In this document: piece after piece, positions 20,050 to 28,894 of the stretch
How positions within the stretch are numbered: position 1 is the stretch's first letter
Layout of the letters: each line of letters opens with the position of its first letter
Assembly (NCBI GenBank): GCA_948467675.1
Contig: CAOKFI010000006.1
Span: 1 to 64,000, forward strand
Reading direction: 5' to 3'
DNA from: an uncultured Porphyromonadaceae bacterium
GTDB taxonomy: Bacteria > Bacteroidota > Bacteroidia > Bacteroidales > Muribaculaceae
Length of the DNA stretch: 64,000 nucleotides
Translations under genes and position numbers: made by a program
Notes under the pieces: model-generated
What the model was told of the DNA's origin: nothing
Seen by the model: only the letters and a program-made list of their open reading frames with translations
The model's database searches: none

Positions 20050-21165
20050 ATGAAAAAGAATATATATGCCATATTGTTGCTCGGGCTGGCTGTGACCGCC
20101 TGCAACGATGACTACACCGAATGGTATCAGGACGAGGTGCCGGAAGCTGAAGCAAACGCTCCGATGGAGAAACTTCAGAATGTGATGGTCGAACCGTTTG
20201 TATCGTCGGTGATAGTGAGCTGGGACAAACCGGCAAGCGAACAATATTATTATACATTGCTTTCGTGGACGGATGGTAACGGTGTCGTTCAGAACCGTAA
20301 GATAAGCAAGTATAGCGTAGATCCAGAGAACCCCAACCGAATCCGTTCGGTTGTGGGCGGATTTACCGATACCAACACTTATAACTTCACTCTGACCGCA
20401 TGCAGCTATTCCGGTGTGCAGTCAGAGCCAGTTCCGGCATCGGCCGCTCCCCAGCCGAGCGATGCAGCCAAGGACTATGTACTTTCTACTGTGACTTTGA
20501 CCAACGATGTCGAATCGGCTATCGTCAACTGGAAAAATGAGATCGGTGCTACGATCAATCTTGTCTTCACCTACGTTGACAAGTCAGGCAAGACACAGAC
20601 TGCCACTTTTGACGCTTCTGTGCCTAAGACCGAGGTCATAAAGAACCTTCCGATCGAGAAGACTACAGTTATCACATGCAAGGCCGTGGATCCTGCACTG
20701 CAGATCGAGACCGAGCCCGTGACATTCGATGTAGATCCGCTGCTGACCGAGTGGGATATCTATAAGGAGGGTACTAATTATATCTGTACAACACTCTGGA
20801 GCAACCCCGGTCCTACAAACATGTGCGACATCGTATACAAGAATGATACAAAGAACGAGTTCACTGTGACCACTACCGGCGGTGACCCCTATTGCTGGTG
20901 GCAGAACACCACTCCTCTCGGCAACAAGTTCGTGATGCGATATAAGAGCAACAAGGGCTTTACGTTCCAGATATTCCTTTCGTTCCCGCCGGATGGCAAC
21001 ATCGCTCCGACAATTAAGCTGAACAAGACCTCTGAATGGGAAACTGTCGAGTGGGATCTTACCGGTAAGTTCGGCGAATGGCAGGGTGGTCTTATCTATC
21101 CGCGTTTCGACTGGGGCAGTGAGTCCGGTATCATTATCGAAGTACGTAACGCACATTTCGAATAA
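20050..21165 (+). CDS. Surface glycan-binding lipoprotein (SusE/F position)
   Basis: 371 residues. Lipoprotein signal with Cys18 followed by NDDY, consistent with surface export. The N-terminal part has fibronectin-III-like strands (VSSVIVSWDKP and ESAIVNWKNE), and the C-terminal 130 residues (from about TEWDIYKEG) look like a carbohydrate-binding jelly roll rich in W/Y/F. It directly follows the second SusC/SusD pair, the usual place of SusE/F-type binding proteins. It should help hold the polymer on the cell surface. Family assignment beyond this is uncertain. Confidence 0.75.
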   Translation: MKKNIYAILLLGLAVTACNDDYTEWYQDEVPEAEANAPMEKLQNVMVEPFVSSVIVSWDKPASEQYYYTLLSWTDGNGVVQNRKISKYSVDPENPNRIRSVVGGFTDTNTYNFTLTACSYSGVQSEPVPASAAPQPSDAAKDYVLSTVTLTNDVESAIVNWKNEIGATINLVFTYVDKSGKTQTATFDASVPKTEVIKNLPIEKTTVITCKAVDPALQIETEPVTFDVDPLLTEWDIYKEGTNYICTTLWSNPGPTNMCDIVYKNDTKNEFTVTTTGGDPYCWWQNTTPLGNKFVMRYKSNKGFTFQIFLSFPPDGNIAPTIKLNKTSEWETVEWDLTGKFGEWQGGLIYPRFDWGSESGIIIEVRNAHFE

Positions 21166-21189
21166 ACGAAATATTCTATAAGAGAGCAT

Positions 21190-23046
21190 ATGAAAAAAGT
21201 AATTTTTGCAATGCTCCTTACATCAGCCTATGCGGTTTCTGCCCAGGAACTGTCCGACATCGGATCGGTCTCCATCGACGGGTATGTGGGAAACCGCATA
21301 GCTGATTGTATAAACACCCGTGTCAAAGGACAGGATGTGGAGCATCTTACAGAACCGTTTACCCATAAGAACGATACCGCCTCGTGGCAGACAGAGTTCT
21401 GGGGTAAATGGGTACAGGGCGCAATCGCCTCATATCGTTATAAACCGGATCCTCAGCTCTACAAGATGATAGAAGAGAGTGTGGATCGCATCATAGCCAC
21501 ACAGCAGCCCGACGGATACATAGGCAACTATGCGCCTGACGCGCATCTGCTGCAATGGGACGTATGGGGTCGTAAATATGTGGCTCTCGGCCTGATGGCA
21601 TGGCACCGTCTGAGCGGCGATCAGAAAGCCCTCGATGCCACCCGCCGTCTGATCGATCATGTGATGACCGAGATCGGTCCGGAGCCGGGCAAGGCCGACA
21701 TAGCCCGGGTGGGAAACTACCACGGCATGGCCGCCAGCTCTATTCTGGAACCGGTGGTGTATCTCTACAAGACCATCAACGATCCGAAATATCTCGGTTT
21801 TGCCAATTATATCGTCGGATCGTGGGAGACACCCGAAGGACCGCAGCTCATATCAAAGGCTCTGGAGGGCGTGGATGTGGCAGCCCGTTTCCCTCATCCC
21901 GATGAATGGTTCTCGCCGGAAAACGGACAGAAGGCATACGAAATGATGTCGTGTTATGTAGGTCTGCTCGAACTCTACAAGCTCACAGGCAATCCTGCAT
22001 ATCTTGATGTTGTGGAGAAGGCTGTCGGTAATATTATCGACAAGGAGATCAACATAGCGGGTTCGGGCAGCTCGTTCGAAAGCTGGTATCACGGCAAGGA
22101 TTTCCAGACACGTCCGACATATCACACTATGGAGACGTGTGTGACTTTTACGTGGATGCAGTTGCTCGACAAGCTGCTGTCGCTTACCGACAAACCTTCC
22201 TACGCCGATCAGATAGAGCGTACGATGTACAATGCTCTTATGGCCTCGCTCAAGGACGATGCATCGCAGATTGCCAAATACAGTCCTATCGAAGGTCATC
22301 GTTTCGAAGGCGAGGAGCAGTGTGGCATGCACATCAACTGTTGCAACGCCAACGGTCCCCGTGGTTTTGCAATGATACCGGAATTCGCAGTGAAGCATAA
22401 AGGCGGTAATGTGTACCTCAACTACTATGGCGACATGACAGCCAGTGTGGATCTCGGTTCTAAGAAGTCGGTGACCATTACCGAAAAAGGAACATATCCC
22501 GTTGGAGACAAAGTGGAGATTTCAGTCGATCCGTCGAAAGCCGGAACCGCATTTACCCTGAATCTGCGCATACCGGTATGGAGCGTTGACACTAAAGTCT
22601 CGATCAACGGCGAGCCTGTGGCTGGAGTGTGTCCGGGTGCCTATCTTCCTATAGAACGCAAATGGCAGAAAGGCGACCGGGTGACTGTGGAGTTCGATAT
22701 GCCGGTGCGCGTTGTCGAGCAGGATATGATGCAGGCTGTGACTCGCGGCCCCATCGTGTTTGCACGCGATAGCCGTTATGCCGACGGATTTGTTGACGAG
22801 ACAGCTGTGATCGACGCCAATGCCGATGGCATTGTGGAAGGTGCTGAGCTTGTCGAAGGCCCCGGATTCGCATGGATGACACTGCAGGTCCCTGTTACGG
22901 TAGGCTCTAATCTCGAAGGAACCGATGCCGAACGTAAGGTAGGTTTCTGTGATTTCGCGTCATCGGGCAACTCGTGGGATCCGGCTGTACGGTACCGCGT
23001 GTGGATACCGCGGACATTCAACGTAAGACTCGAACGTCTGTATTGA
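21190..23046 (+). CDS. Beta-L-arabinofuranosidase-like glycoside hydrolase (GH127/GH146 group, DUF1680)
   Basis: 618 residues with a type I signal (AVSAQ). The alpha/alpha-barrel hallmarks of the DUF1680 group are present: FWGKWVQGAI, QQPDGYIGNY, WDVWGRKY and NYHGMAASSILEP. The zinc-thiolate active site of GH127 is visible as E315-T-C317 (METCVTFTWMQL) plus Cys384-Cys385 (HINCCNANGPR). By analogy to HypBA1, Cys384 would be the nucleophile. Expected to release beta-L-arabinofuranose in the periplasm. It lies 24 bases after the binding protein and 16 before the EEP-GH3 gene. The exact GH family (127, 146 or relative) needs a search. Confidence 0.85.
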   Translation: MKKVIFAMLLTSAYAVSAQELSDIGSVSIDGYVGNRIADCINTRVKGQDVEHLTEPFTHKNDTASWQTEFWGKWVQGAIASYRYKPDPQLYKMIEESVDRIIATQQPDGYIGNYAPDAHLLQWDVWGRKYVALGLMAWHRLSGDQKALDATRRLIDHVMTEIGPEPGKADIARVGNYHGMAASSILEPVVYLYKTINDPKYLGFANYIVGSWETPEGPQLISKALEGVDVAARFPHPDEWFSPENGQKAYEMMSCYVGLLELYKLTGNPAYLDVVEKAVGNIIDKEINIAGSGSSFESWYHGKDFQTRPTYHTMETCVTFTWMQLLDKLLSLTDKPSYADQIERTMYNALMASLKDDASQIAKYSPIEGHRFEGEEQCGMHINCCNANGPRGFAMIPEFAVKHKGGNVYLNYYGDMTASVDLGSKKSVTITEKGTYPVGDKVEISVDPSKAGTAFTLNLRIPVWSVDTKVSINGEPVAGVCPGAYLPIERKWQKGDRVTVEFDMPVRVVEQDMMQAVTRGPIVFARDSRYADGFVDETAVIDANADGIVEGAELVEGPGFAWMTLQVPVTVGSNLEGTDAERKVGFCDFASSGNSWDPAVRYRVWIPRTFNVRLERLY

Positions 23047-23062
23047 AAATTCCGAACATGCA

Positions 23063-26000
23063 ATGTTGAAAAAAATATTATCAGTAATTACTATGGTTTT
23101 GGGCTTACACCTTGCGGTGGGAGCCCAAAACTTTATGAAGATCACATCCTACAATATATGGGATGGTTTCGACAATAAGCCTGAACGCCGCCAGGCATTT
23201 GTCGACTGGGTACGAGCCGACAGCTCCGATATCGTAATGACAATGGAACTTGTCGGGTTCAAGGCGGCTGATCTGGAGAAACTTGGGGCTGACTGCGGAT
23301 ATCCTTATACCGCGATCTTGAAAGAGGAGTGGTATCCTGTCGGTGTCATGTCGAAAACTCCGATCGAGGTAGTCAGCAGGTTTGTGACTCCTACCGAGGA
23401 ATTCATGGTTACGAAACGCGGTATGTGGCATGGACTGCTGCACGCCCGAACCGGAGGGCTTGATCTGCTGATCACGCATCTTAGTCCGTTTGACTATGAA
23501 TTCCGTCAGCGGGAGGCCGACTTTATAATCAGTTATGCCGACAGCCTGGGTCTGAAAGACTATCTTGTGGCAGGAGATCTGAACTCGATCTCACCTTACG
23601 ACGCGGACTATACTGCCGCCAAAGGCTATCTGAAACGATTGAAGGCCGGTGACAAGAAGCGCATACAGCAGGGTTGGCGCAATGTAACCGATGCCGGAAC
23701 ATTCGACACTTCGGTGATCGCACGCTTCCTCGGCTCTGGTTTGAGCGATCCTGTATGGGCTTATGAGAAAGATCCGAAGAAACGTATGTCGTTCCCTTCG
23801 GCATATTGTCGCGGCAAGACTCCCGACGATCCCGCGATGGAGGATCAGCGGGTGCGTATAGACTATGTCCTGCTGTCGCCGTCGCTTATGAAGCGGTGCG
23901 TGTCGGCGCAGATCACACCTGTCGAAGGTGTCTCCGACCATTATCCCGTGCAGTTGCTTCTGACACGGAATGATTACCGGAATCCGGCTCTTCCTGCCGA
24001 AGTGCGTGCCGCCGATCTGCTGTCGCGCATGACACTCGATGAGAAGATAGCCCAGATCCGTCATATACACCACTCCAACATCTATGACGGACAGCAGCTG
24101 AACTATGGCAATATGCACGGATTTCTCGGCGATGTGGCGTGGGGATTCGTCGAAGGGTTTCCGCTTACGGCGGAAAATTTCCGTACCGGTATGCGTCAGG
24201 TGCAGAAGTATATGGTCGACAGCACACGTCTGGGCATACCGGCGTTTATTGTGGCCGAATCGCTCCACGGATCGGTACATGAGGGCACGGCTATCTTTCC
24301 TCAGAACATAGCTCTGGCTTCTACGTTCGATCCGGCGTTGGCCTACGCGCGCGCTCAGGGAGCGTCGGCCGATCTCCATTATCAGGGTGTCAACCAGATT
24401 CTCGCTCCGTGTATCGACGTGGTGCGTGACATGCGCTGGGGGCGGGTAGAGGAGACATACGGCGAGGATCCATGGCTCAATGCAATATTTGCCTGTGCCG
24501 AGGCAAAGGGTTATCTCGACAGTGGAATATCCCCCATGCTAAAACATTTCGGCGCTCATGGCAATCCTACCGGTGGGCTTAACCTGGCTTCGGTACACTG
24601 TGGCCTCGGCGAACTTCATGATGTGTATCTTTATCCGTTCAAACGTGTTTTGACCACATTGCCTGTCGAGGCAGTGATGTCGAGCTATAACTCATGGAAC
24701 CGCGAACCGAACTCATCGTCGCGCTATCTGCTCACGGATGTGCTTCGTGGTCAATGGGGATTCAAAGGCTATGTGTACTCCGACTGGGGAGCTATCGAGA
24801 TGCTCAATACATTCCATCACAGCGCGCCGTCGATGGCTGCTGCCGGAGTCGATGCGCTGAAAGCCGGTCTCGATGTCGAGGCCTCGAGCGAATGCTATCC
24901 GCATCTTGCGCGTCTGATCCGTTCGGGACGTATCGATGAAGCGGCAGTCGACACGGCTGTAATGCGTGTGCTGGAGGCCAAATTCCGCCTCGGGCTGTTT
25001 GAGGATCCTTACGGAGACCGTTATCGTAAAGCAGCGGCGTTACGATCGCCTGAAAGTGTCGCGCTGTCGCGCGCGATAGCTGACGAGGCCACCGTATTGC
25101 TTAAAAATGAAGACAATCTGCTTCCGCTCGATTCCGCAGGACTGAAGTCGATAGCGGTGATCGGACCTAATGCCGATCAGGTTCAGTTCGGCGACTATTC
25201 ATGGAGCCGCAACAATGCCGACGGAGTGACTCCGTTGGCTGGTATACGCAGTATACTCGCAGGAACCGGAACTGATGTGAGGTATGCACGCGGGTGCAAT
25301 CTGATGAGTATGGACACTACAGGCATAGCCGAAGCCGTGGAAGCTGCCCGCCGCAGCGATGTGGCTGTTATATTCTGCGGCAGTGCCAGCGCCGCACTTG
25401 CACGTGACTATTCTGGCTCGAACTGCGGCGAAGGGTTCGACCTGACCGATCTGAACCTGACAGGCGCACAGCCGGAACTTATAAAGGCCGTTCATGCCAC
25501 CGGTACTCCTGTCATTCTCGTGCTTGTGACAGGCAAACCGTTTACCATAGCCTGGGAGAAGGAGAATATCCCCGCTATACTCGTGCAGTGGTATTCGGGA
25601 GAGAAGGAGGGCGATGCCATTGCCGACATATTGTTCGGGCGCGTCAATCCTTCCGGACATCTGCCGGTGTCGTTTCCGCAGAGTGTGGGCCATCAGCCGG
25701 CTCATTACAACCATCTCCCTACCGATCACGGATATTACCGCGCTCCCGGCACATACGAACGTCCGGGTCGTGACTATGTTTTCTCGAATCCGGATCCGCT
25801 CTGGGCGTTCGGCCATGGTATGAGCTATACTTCGTTCGGCTATTCCGGACTCGTTGTCGAGCAGACACCCGATTCCGTACATGTGACTGTAACCGTGACC
25901 AATACCGGCTCTCGTGCCGGCAAGGCTGTGCCACAGCTCTATGTCCGGGACAAAGTGAGTACGGTTGTGACTCCGGTACAGCAGTTGCGTGCGTTCAGCA

Positions 26001-26467
26001 AAGTGTCGCTCCAGCCGGGAGAGTCCCGAAACGTATATCTCGGTTTTGCTGTCGATGATCTCGCTGTTACCGACAACCGCGGGCATCGTGTCGTGGAACC
26101 CGGAGAATTCGAGATTCGGGTAGGAGAGGCGTCAGACCGGATACTGCTTACCGAAACCATTGCGGTAGGCGATGCCGATCCGATACTCGATACCGATCCG
26201 GCCAAGGAAGTCAAGGACGAATACAAGGGTACCGGTCGCAAGATCAGTGTCAGTGGCATAGTCCGAGACGTCCAGGCTACACCTCTTGCCGGAGTGGAGA
26301 TACGGTCTGAGAAGCAACGCAAGGTCGTGGGGCGCAGTGCCGCCGATGGATCCTATAAGGTGAAAGTGGCCGATAACGACCGTCTGATATTCCGTCTTGA
26401 TGGATATAAAGAGTTGTCCGAACCAGTGCGCGGGCGTACCGGTATCGGTGTCAGGATAGCGAAATGA
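23063..26467 (+). CDS. Fusion protein: EEP-fold phosphodiesterase plus GH3 glycosidase
   Basis: 1134 residues in one uninterrupted frame. Residues 1-22 are a signal peptide. Residues 24-305 are an endonuclease/exonuclease/phosphatase domain with its metal and catalytic residues in place: N31, E62, D172 and N174 (GDLNS), RIDYVLL, D292-H293 (SDHYP). Residues about 309-1045 are a complete GH3 beta-glucosidase/xylosidase with nucleophile D574 (YSDWGAI), the YSGEKEGDAIADILFG region and a C-terminal fibronectin-like domain (VTVTNTGSRAGK). Residues 1058-1134 are a carboxypeptidase-regulatory-like domain. Both enzymes look active and should work in the periplasm or at the cell surface. GH3 specificity is not assignable. 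The stop codon lies inside a terminator hairpin. Confidence 0.9.
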   Translation: MLKKILSVITMVLGLHLAVGAQNFMKITSYNIWDGFDNKPERRQAFVDWVRADSSDIVMTMELVGFKAADLEKLGADCGYPYTAILKEEWYPVGVMSKTPIEVVSRFVTPTEEFMVTKRGMWHGLLHARTGGLDLLITHLSPFDYEFRQREADFIISYADSLGLKDYLVAGDLNSISPYDADYTAAKGYLKRLKAGDKKRIQQGWRNVTDAGTFDTSVIARFLGSGLSDPVWAYEKDPKKRMSFPSAYCRGKTPDDPAMEDQRVRIDYVLLSPSLMKRCVSAQITPVEGVSDHYPVQLLLTRNDYRNPALPAEVRAADLLSRMTLDEKIAQIRHIHHSNIYDGQQLNYGNMHGFLGDVAWGFVEGFPLTAENFRTGMRQVQKYMVDSTRLGIPAFIVAESLHGSVHEGTAIFPQNIALASTFDPALAYARAQGASADLHYQGVNQILAPCIDVVRDMRWGRVEETYGEDPWLNAIFACAEAKGYLDSGISPMLKHFGAHGNPTGGLNLASVHCGLGELHDVYLYPFKRVLTTLPVEAVMSSYNSWNREPNSSSRYLLTDVLRGQWGFKGYVYSDWGAIEMLNTFHHSAPSMAAAGVDALKAGLDVEASSECYPHLARLIRSGRIDEAAVDTAVMRVLEAKFRLGLFEDPYGDRYRKAAALRSPESVALSRAIADEATVLLKNEDNLLPLDSAGLKSIAVIGPNADQVQFGDYSWSRNNADGVTPLAGIRSILAGTGTDVRYARGCNLMSMDTTGIAEAVEAARRSDVAVIFCGSASAALARDYSGSNCGEGFDLTDLNLTGAQPELIKAVHATGTPVILVLVTGKPFTIAWEKENIPAILVQWYSGEKEGDAIADILFGRVNPSGHLPVSFPQSVGHQPAHYNHLPTDHGYYRAPGTYERPGRDYVFSNPDPLWAFGHGMSYTSFGYSGLVVEQTPDSVHVTVTVTNTGSRAGKAVPQLYVRDKVSTVVTPVQQLRAFSKVSLQPGESRNVYLGFAVDDLAVTDNRGHRVVEPGEFEIRVGEASDRILLTETIAVGDADPILDTDPAKEVKDEYKGTGRKISVSGIVRDVQATPLAGVEIRSEKQRKVVGRSAADGSYKVKVADNDRLIFRLDGYKELSEPVRGRTGIGVRIAK

Positions 26468-26520
26468 CATAAAAAAGACAAGGCCGGATTCAAAATCCGG
26501 CCTTGTCTTTTTTATGTCAT
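26464..26520. terminator. Bidirectional terminator, perfect 26-bp inverted repeat
   Basis: Arms 26464-26489 and 26495-26520 are exactly complementary over 26 bases around a five-base loop TCAAA. The stem has a GGCCGGAT core flanked by an A6/T6 tract, so it gives a U-run on both strands. It separates the convergent EEP-GH3 gene, whose TGA is inside the left arm, from the LacI-type gene ending 8 bases to the right. Confidence 0.93.
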
Positions 26521-26527
26521 TTTTATA

Positions 26528-27559
26528 TTATGCGTTTTCTGCCGGCGGGTTCTCGACAGTCGAGTTGCGGATCACCATCTTTGCATTTAGTATTATCGTC
26601 TGCTCCGGAGCTGAGAAATCATTGATCTTGTCGAGCAGAAGCGATGTGGCTACTTCGCCCATCTCTTCCACCTGCTGTTCCACAGCCGTTATCTGCGGGT
26701 ATACGAGTGTCGACAATATTGTGCCCGACATGCAGCAAATCGCGACATCGGCAGGGATTGCAAACCCGTGTTCCTGGAGGCATCGTTTGGCGCCGAATGC
26801 CTGAGTCTCGGTAAAGCAGAACACTGCGTCGAAGTCGAGTCCTTTCTGAAATGCCTGTTCTATGGCTGCGCTGCCGTCCTCCACACCGACACCGCATTGC
26901 ACTACGAGTTCCGGATTGAACGGAATCCTGAATTTTGCCAATGCGTCGCGGTAGCCTCGTGTACGTTCTATAGTATTCTGTATATGGTTGGGCCCGGCTA
27001 TGTGAAGGATCTTGCGTTTGCCCGACATGATCAGGTGTTCGACCATAAAAAAGGACTTTATATAGTCGTTGCTGCGAACCGATGATACCGGCAGTTCGGC
27101 AATCGTACGGTCGAAGAACACCAGCGGAATCTTACGTTGCAGTATATCTTCGTAGGTCGACAGGTTCGCGGTGTTGTGGCATGTACTTATAAGTATGCCG
27201 TCGACACGTGAGTTGATGAACATCTCGAGATTCATACGCTCTGTTTCCGGACTTTCGTTTGAGAACGCTATGCTTACTCTGTATCCTTTGGCCGAGACGA
27301 TCTTCTGTACGGAGGCTATGAAGCTCATTGCGAATGGCGTGGTGATCTCCGGAACCAGAATTCCGATTACGTGGTTGCTTTTGGCACGCAGATTCACTGC
27401 CAGTTCATTGCGCCGGTAGCCCATGCTGGCGGCTGTGTCGACAATTTTTTGCAAGGTCTCCTTGCTGACGTTTTTTACGTCGCCGTTCAAAGCTCTCGAT
27501 ACTGTCGATTTCGATATTCCGAGAGCTGCCGCTATATCTTTTATGGTCACATATTTCAT
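26528..27559 (-). CDS. LacI-family transcriptional regulator
   Basis: About 343 residues from the ATG at 27559 (MKYVTIKDIA); an upstream in-frame ATG at 27574 adds MRGSN and is less likely. The LacI helix-turn-helix (TIKDIAAALGISKSTVSRAL) and hinge (RRNELAVNLRAKSNHVIG) are followed by a periplasmic-binding-like effector domain. Its sugar ligand cannot be read from sequence. It is divergent from the polyol dehydrogenase-fructokinase-phosphatase genes, with a triple repeated operator in between, so it most likely regulates those and possibly the SusC3/D3 block. Confidence 0.93.
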   Translation of the reverse strand: MKYVTIKDIAAALGISKSTVSRALNGDVKNVSKETLQKIVDTAASMGYRRNELAVNLRAKSNHVIGILVPEITTPFAMSFIASVQKIVSAKGYRVSIAFSNESPETERMNLEMFINSRVDGILISTCHNTANLSTYEDILQRKIPLVFFDRTIAELPVSSVRSNDYIKSFFMVEHLIMSGKRKILHIAGPNHIQNTIERTRGYRDALAKFRIPFNPELVVQCGVGVEDGSAAIEQAFQKGLDFDAVFCFTETQAFGAKRCLQEHGFAIPADVAICCMSGTILSTLVYPQITAVEQQVEEMGEVATSLLLDKINDFSAPEQTIILNAKMVIRNSTVENPPAENA

Positions 27560-27692
27560 ATTAGACCCACGCATTTTTTAATGATTACTGACAAAATAAC
27601 AAAAAAAACTTTAAACTGACAAAGGATTTCTATTGTATAATCGACATTGAATAAGCCTTCTGAATCGAGATTTTTTAACGAGTGCAATAATC

Positions 27693-27736
27693 GGGAACGG
27701 TTGCGCGAAATGGGAACGATTGCGGGAACGGTTGCG
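27693..27736. promoter_or_regulatory. Cluster of three operator-like repeats
   Basis: Three near-identical 13-mers in the same direction: GGGAACGGTTGCG at 27693-27705, GGGAACGATTGCG at 27712-27724 and GGGAACGGTTGCG at 27724-27736; the last two share one base. Start-to-start spacings are 19 and 12 bp. Each holds an imperfect dyad around CG, as LacI-family operators do. They lie between the divergent LacI-type gene and the polyol dehydrogenase gene, about 45 bp upstream of the latter's -7 box. Confidence 0.75.
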
Positions 27737-27781
27737 AAAAAATAAATAGTTAAATGCTTTTTCGGTCAAATTATGATTATT

Positions 27782-27789
27782 TAAATTTG
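27782..27789 (+). promoter_or_regulatory. -7 box of the polyol dehydrogenase operon
   Basis: TAAATTTG matches TAnnTTTG perfectly, 55 bases before the start codon. No TTG lies at the ideal -33 spacing (only a T-run and TTCG), which fits a promoter that depends on a regulator bound at the repeats upstream. Confidence 0.65.
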
Positions 27790-27844
27790 TTATGTGATAT
27801 GATCCTGAAAGGACAATCTTATCTAACCTGAAAACAGTGTAAGT

Positions 27845-28891
27845 ATGAATGATACAATGAAAACAGCCGTGATGCTTGGCATCGGCAAGATGGGCTTCGA
27901 AGAACGCCCGGTTCCAACTCCGAAAGATAACGAAGTTTTGGTTAAACTCGAATACGTAGGCATCTGCGGATCCGACATTCATTATTATGAGACCGGTGCT
28001 ATCGGCCCGTATGTAGTTGAACCTCCTTTTGTTCTTGGCCATGAGGCCGGAGGCACTGTAGTCGGTGTAGGTAAAGATGTGAAGCATCTGAAAGTCGGCG
28101 ACCGTGTGGCTCTTGAGCCTGGCAAGACTTGCGGACATTGCGAGTTCTGCCGCGAGGGTAAATATAATCTTTGCCCGGATGTGGAATTCTTCGCTACTCC
28201 TCCTTATGATGGTGTGTTCTGCGAATATGTGGCTCACGAGGCTGATCTTTGCTTCAAGTTGCCCGAAAACGTAAGTACTCTCGAGGGTGCGCTGATCGAA
28301 CCGCTCGCTATCGGTTTTCATGCTGCCAATCTCGGCGGAGCGCATATCGGACAGACTGCTGTTGTATTCGGTTCGGGCTGTATAGGTCTTGTCTGCATGA
28401 TGGCTTTGAAAGCCGAAGGTGTCAGCCGCATCATTGTTGTAGATATAATGGACAAGCGTCTCGCCAAGGCCAAGGAGCTCGGTGCCGATATAGTTATCAA
28501 TTCGTCGAAGGAAGATCTGAAAGCCCGCATTGCCGAGATAACAGAAGGCAAAGGAGTGGATCTTGTGATCGAGACTGCTGGTACTGAGATCACGACCCGT
28601 CAGTCGATAGAGATAGCCAAAAAAGGTTCAACTATAGTACTCGTAGGCTACAGTAAGACCGGAGAGCTCACTCTTCCGATCAGTCTGTTTATAGATAAGG
28701 AACTTACGTTCAAGTCTATCTTCCGTTATCGTCATATCTATCCGATGGCTATCGAGGCTGTCGCTACTGGACGTGTCAACCTTAAAGATATCGCTACCGA
28801 TTTCTTTGATCTCGACGATATTCAGGAGGCAATGGACAAGAGTGTTAGCGATAAGATGAACATTGTTAAATCAGTCGTTAAAATATCTTGA
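27845..28891 (+). CDS. Zinc-dependent polyol (sorbitol/L-iditol-type) dehydrogenase
   Basis: 348 residues of the medium-chain zinc dehydrogenase family. Catalytic zinc ligands C41 and H66-E67 (GICGSDIHYYE, LGHEAGG) and the four-cysteine structural zinc site C96/C99/C102/C110 are present, with a Rossmann motif VFGSGCIGLV. The HYYE and EPGKTCGHC context is that of sorbitol/xylitol dehydrogenases, which oxidise a polyol to a ketose with NAD. The fructokinase starts three bases after its stop, so fructose from sorbitol (or a related ketose) is the plausible product. L-iditol or xylitol are alternatives. Confidence 0.85.
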   Translation: MNDTMKTAVMLGIGKMGFEERPVPTPKDNEVLVKLEYVGICGSDIHYYETGAIGPYVVEPPFVLGHEAGGTVVGVGKDVKHLKVGDRVALEPGKTCGHCEFCREGKYNLCPDVEFFATPPYDGVFCEYVAHEADLCFKLPENVSTLEGALIEPLAIGFHAANLGGAHIGQTAVVFGSGCIGLVCMMALKAEGVSRIIVVDIMDKRLAKAKELGADIVINSSKEDLKARIAEITEGKGVDLVIETAGTEITTRQSIEIAKKGSTIVLVGYSKTGELTLPISLFIDKELTFKSIFRYRHIYPMAIEAVATGRVNLKDIATDFFDLDDIQEAMDKSVSDKMNIVKSVVKIS

Positions 28892-28894
28892 TCC

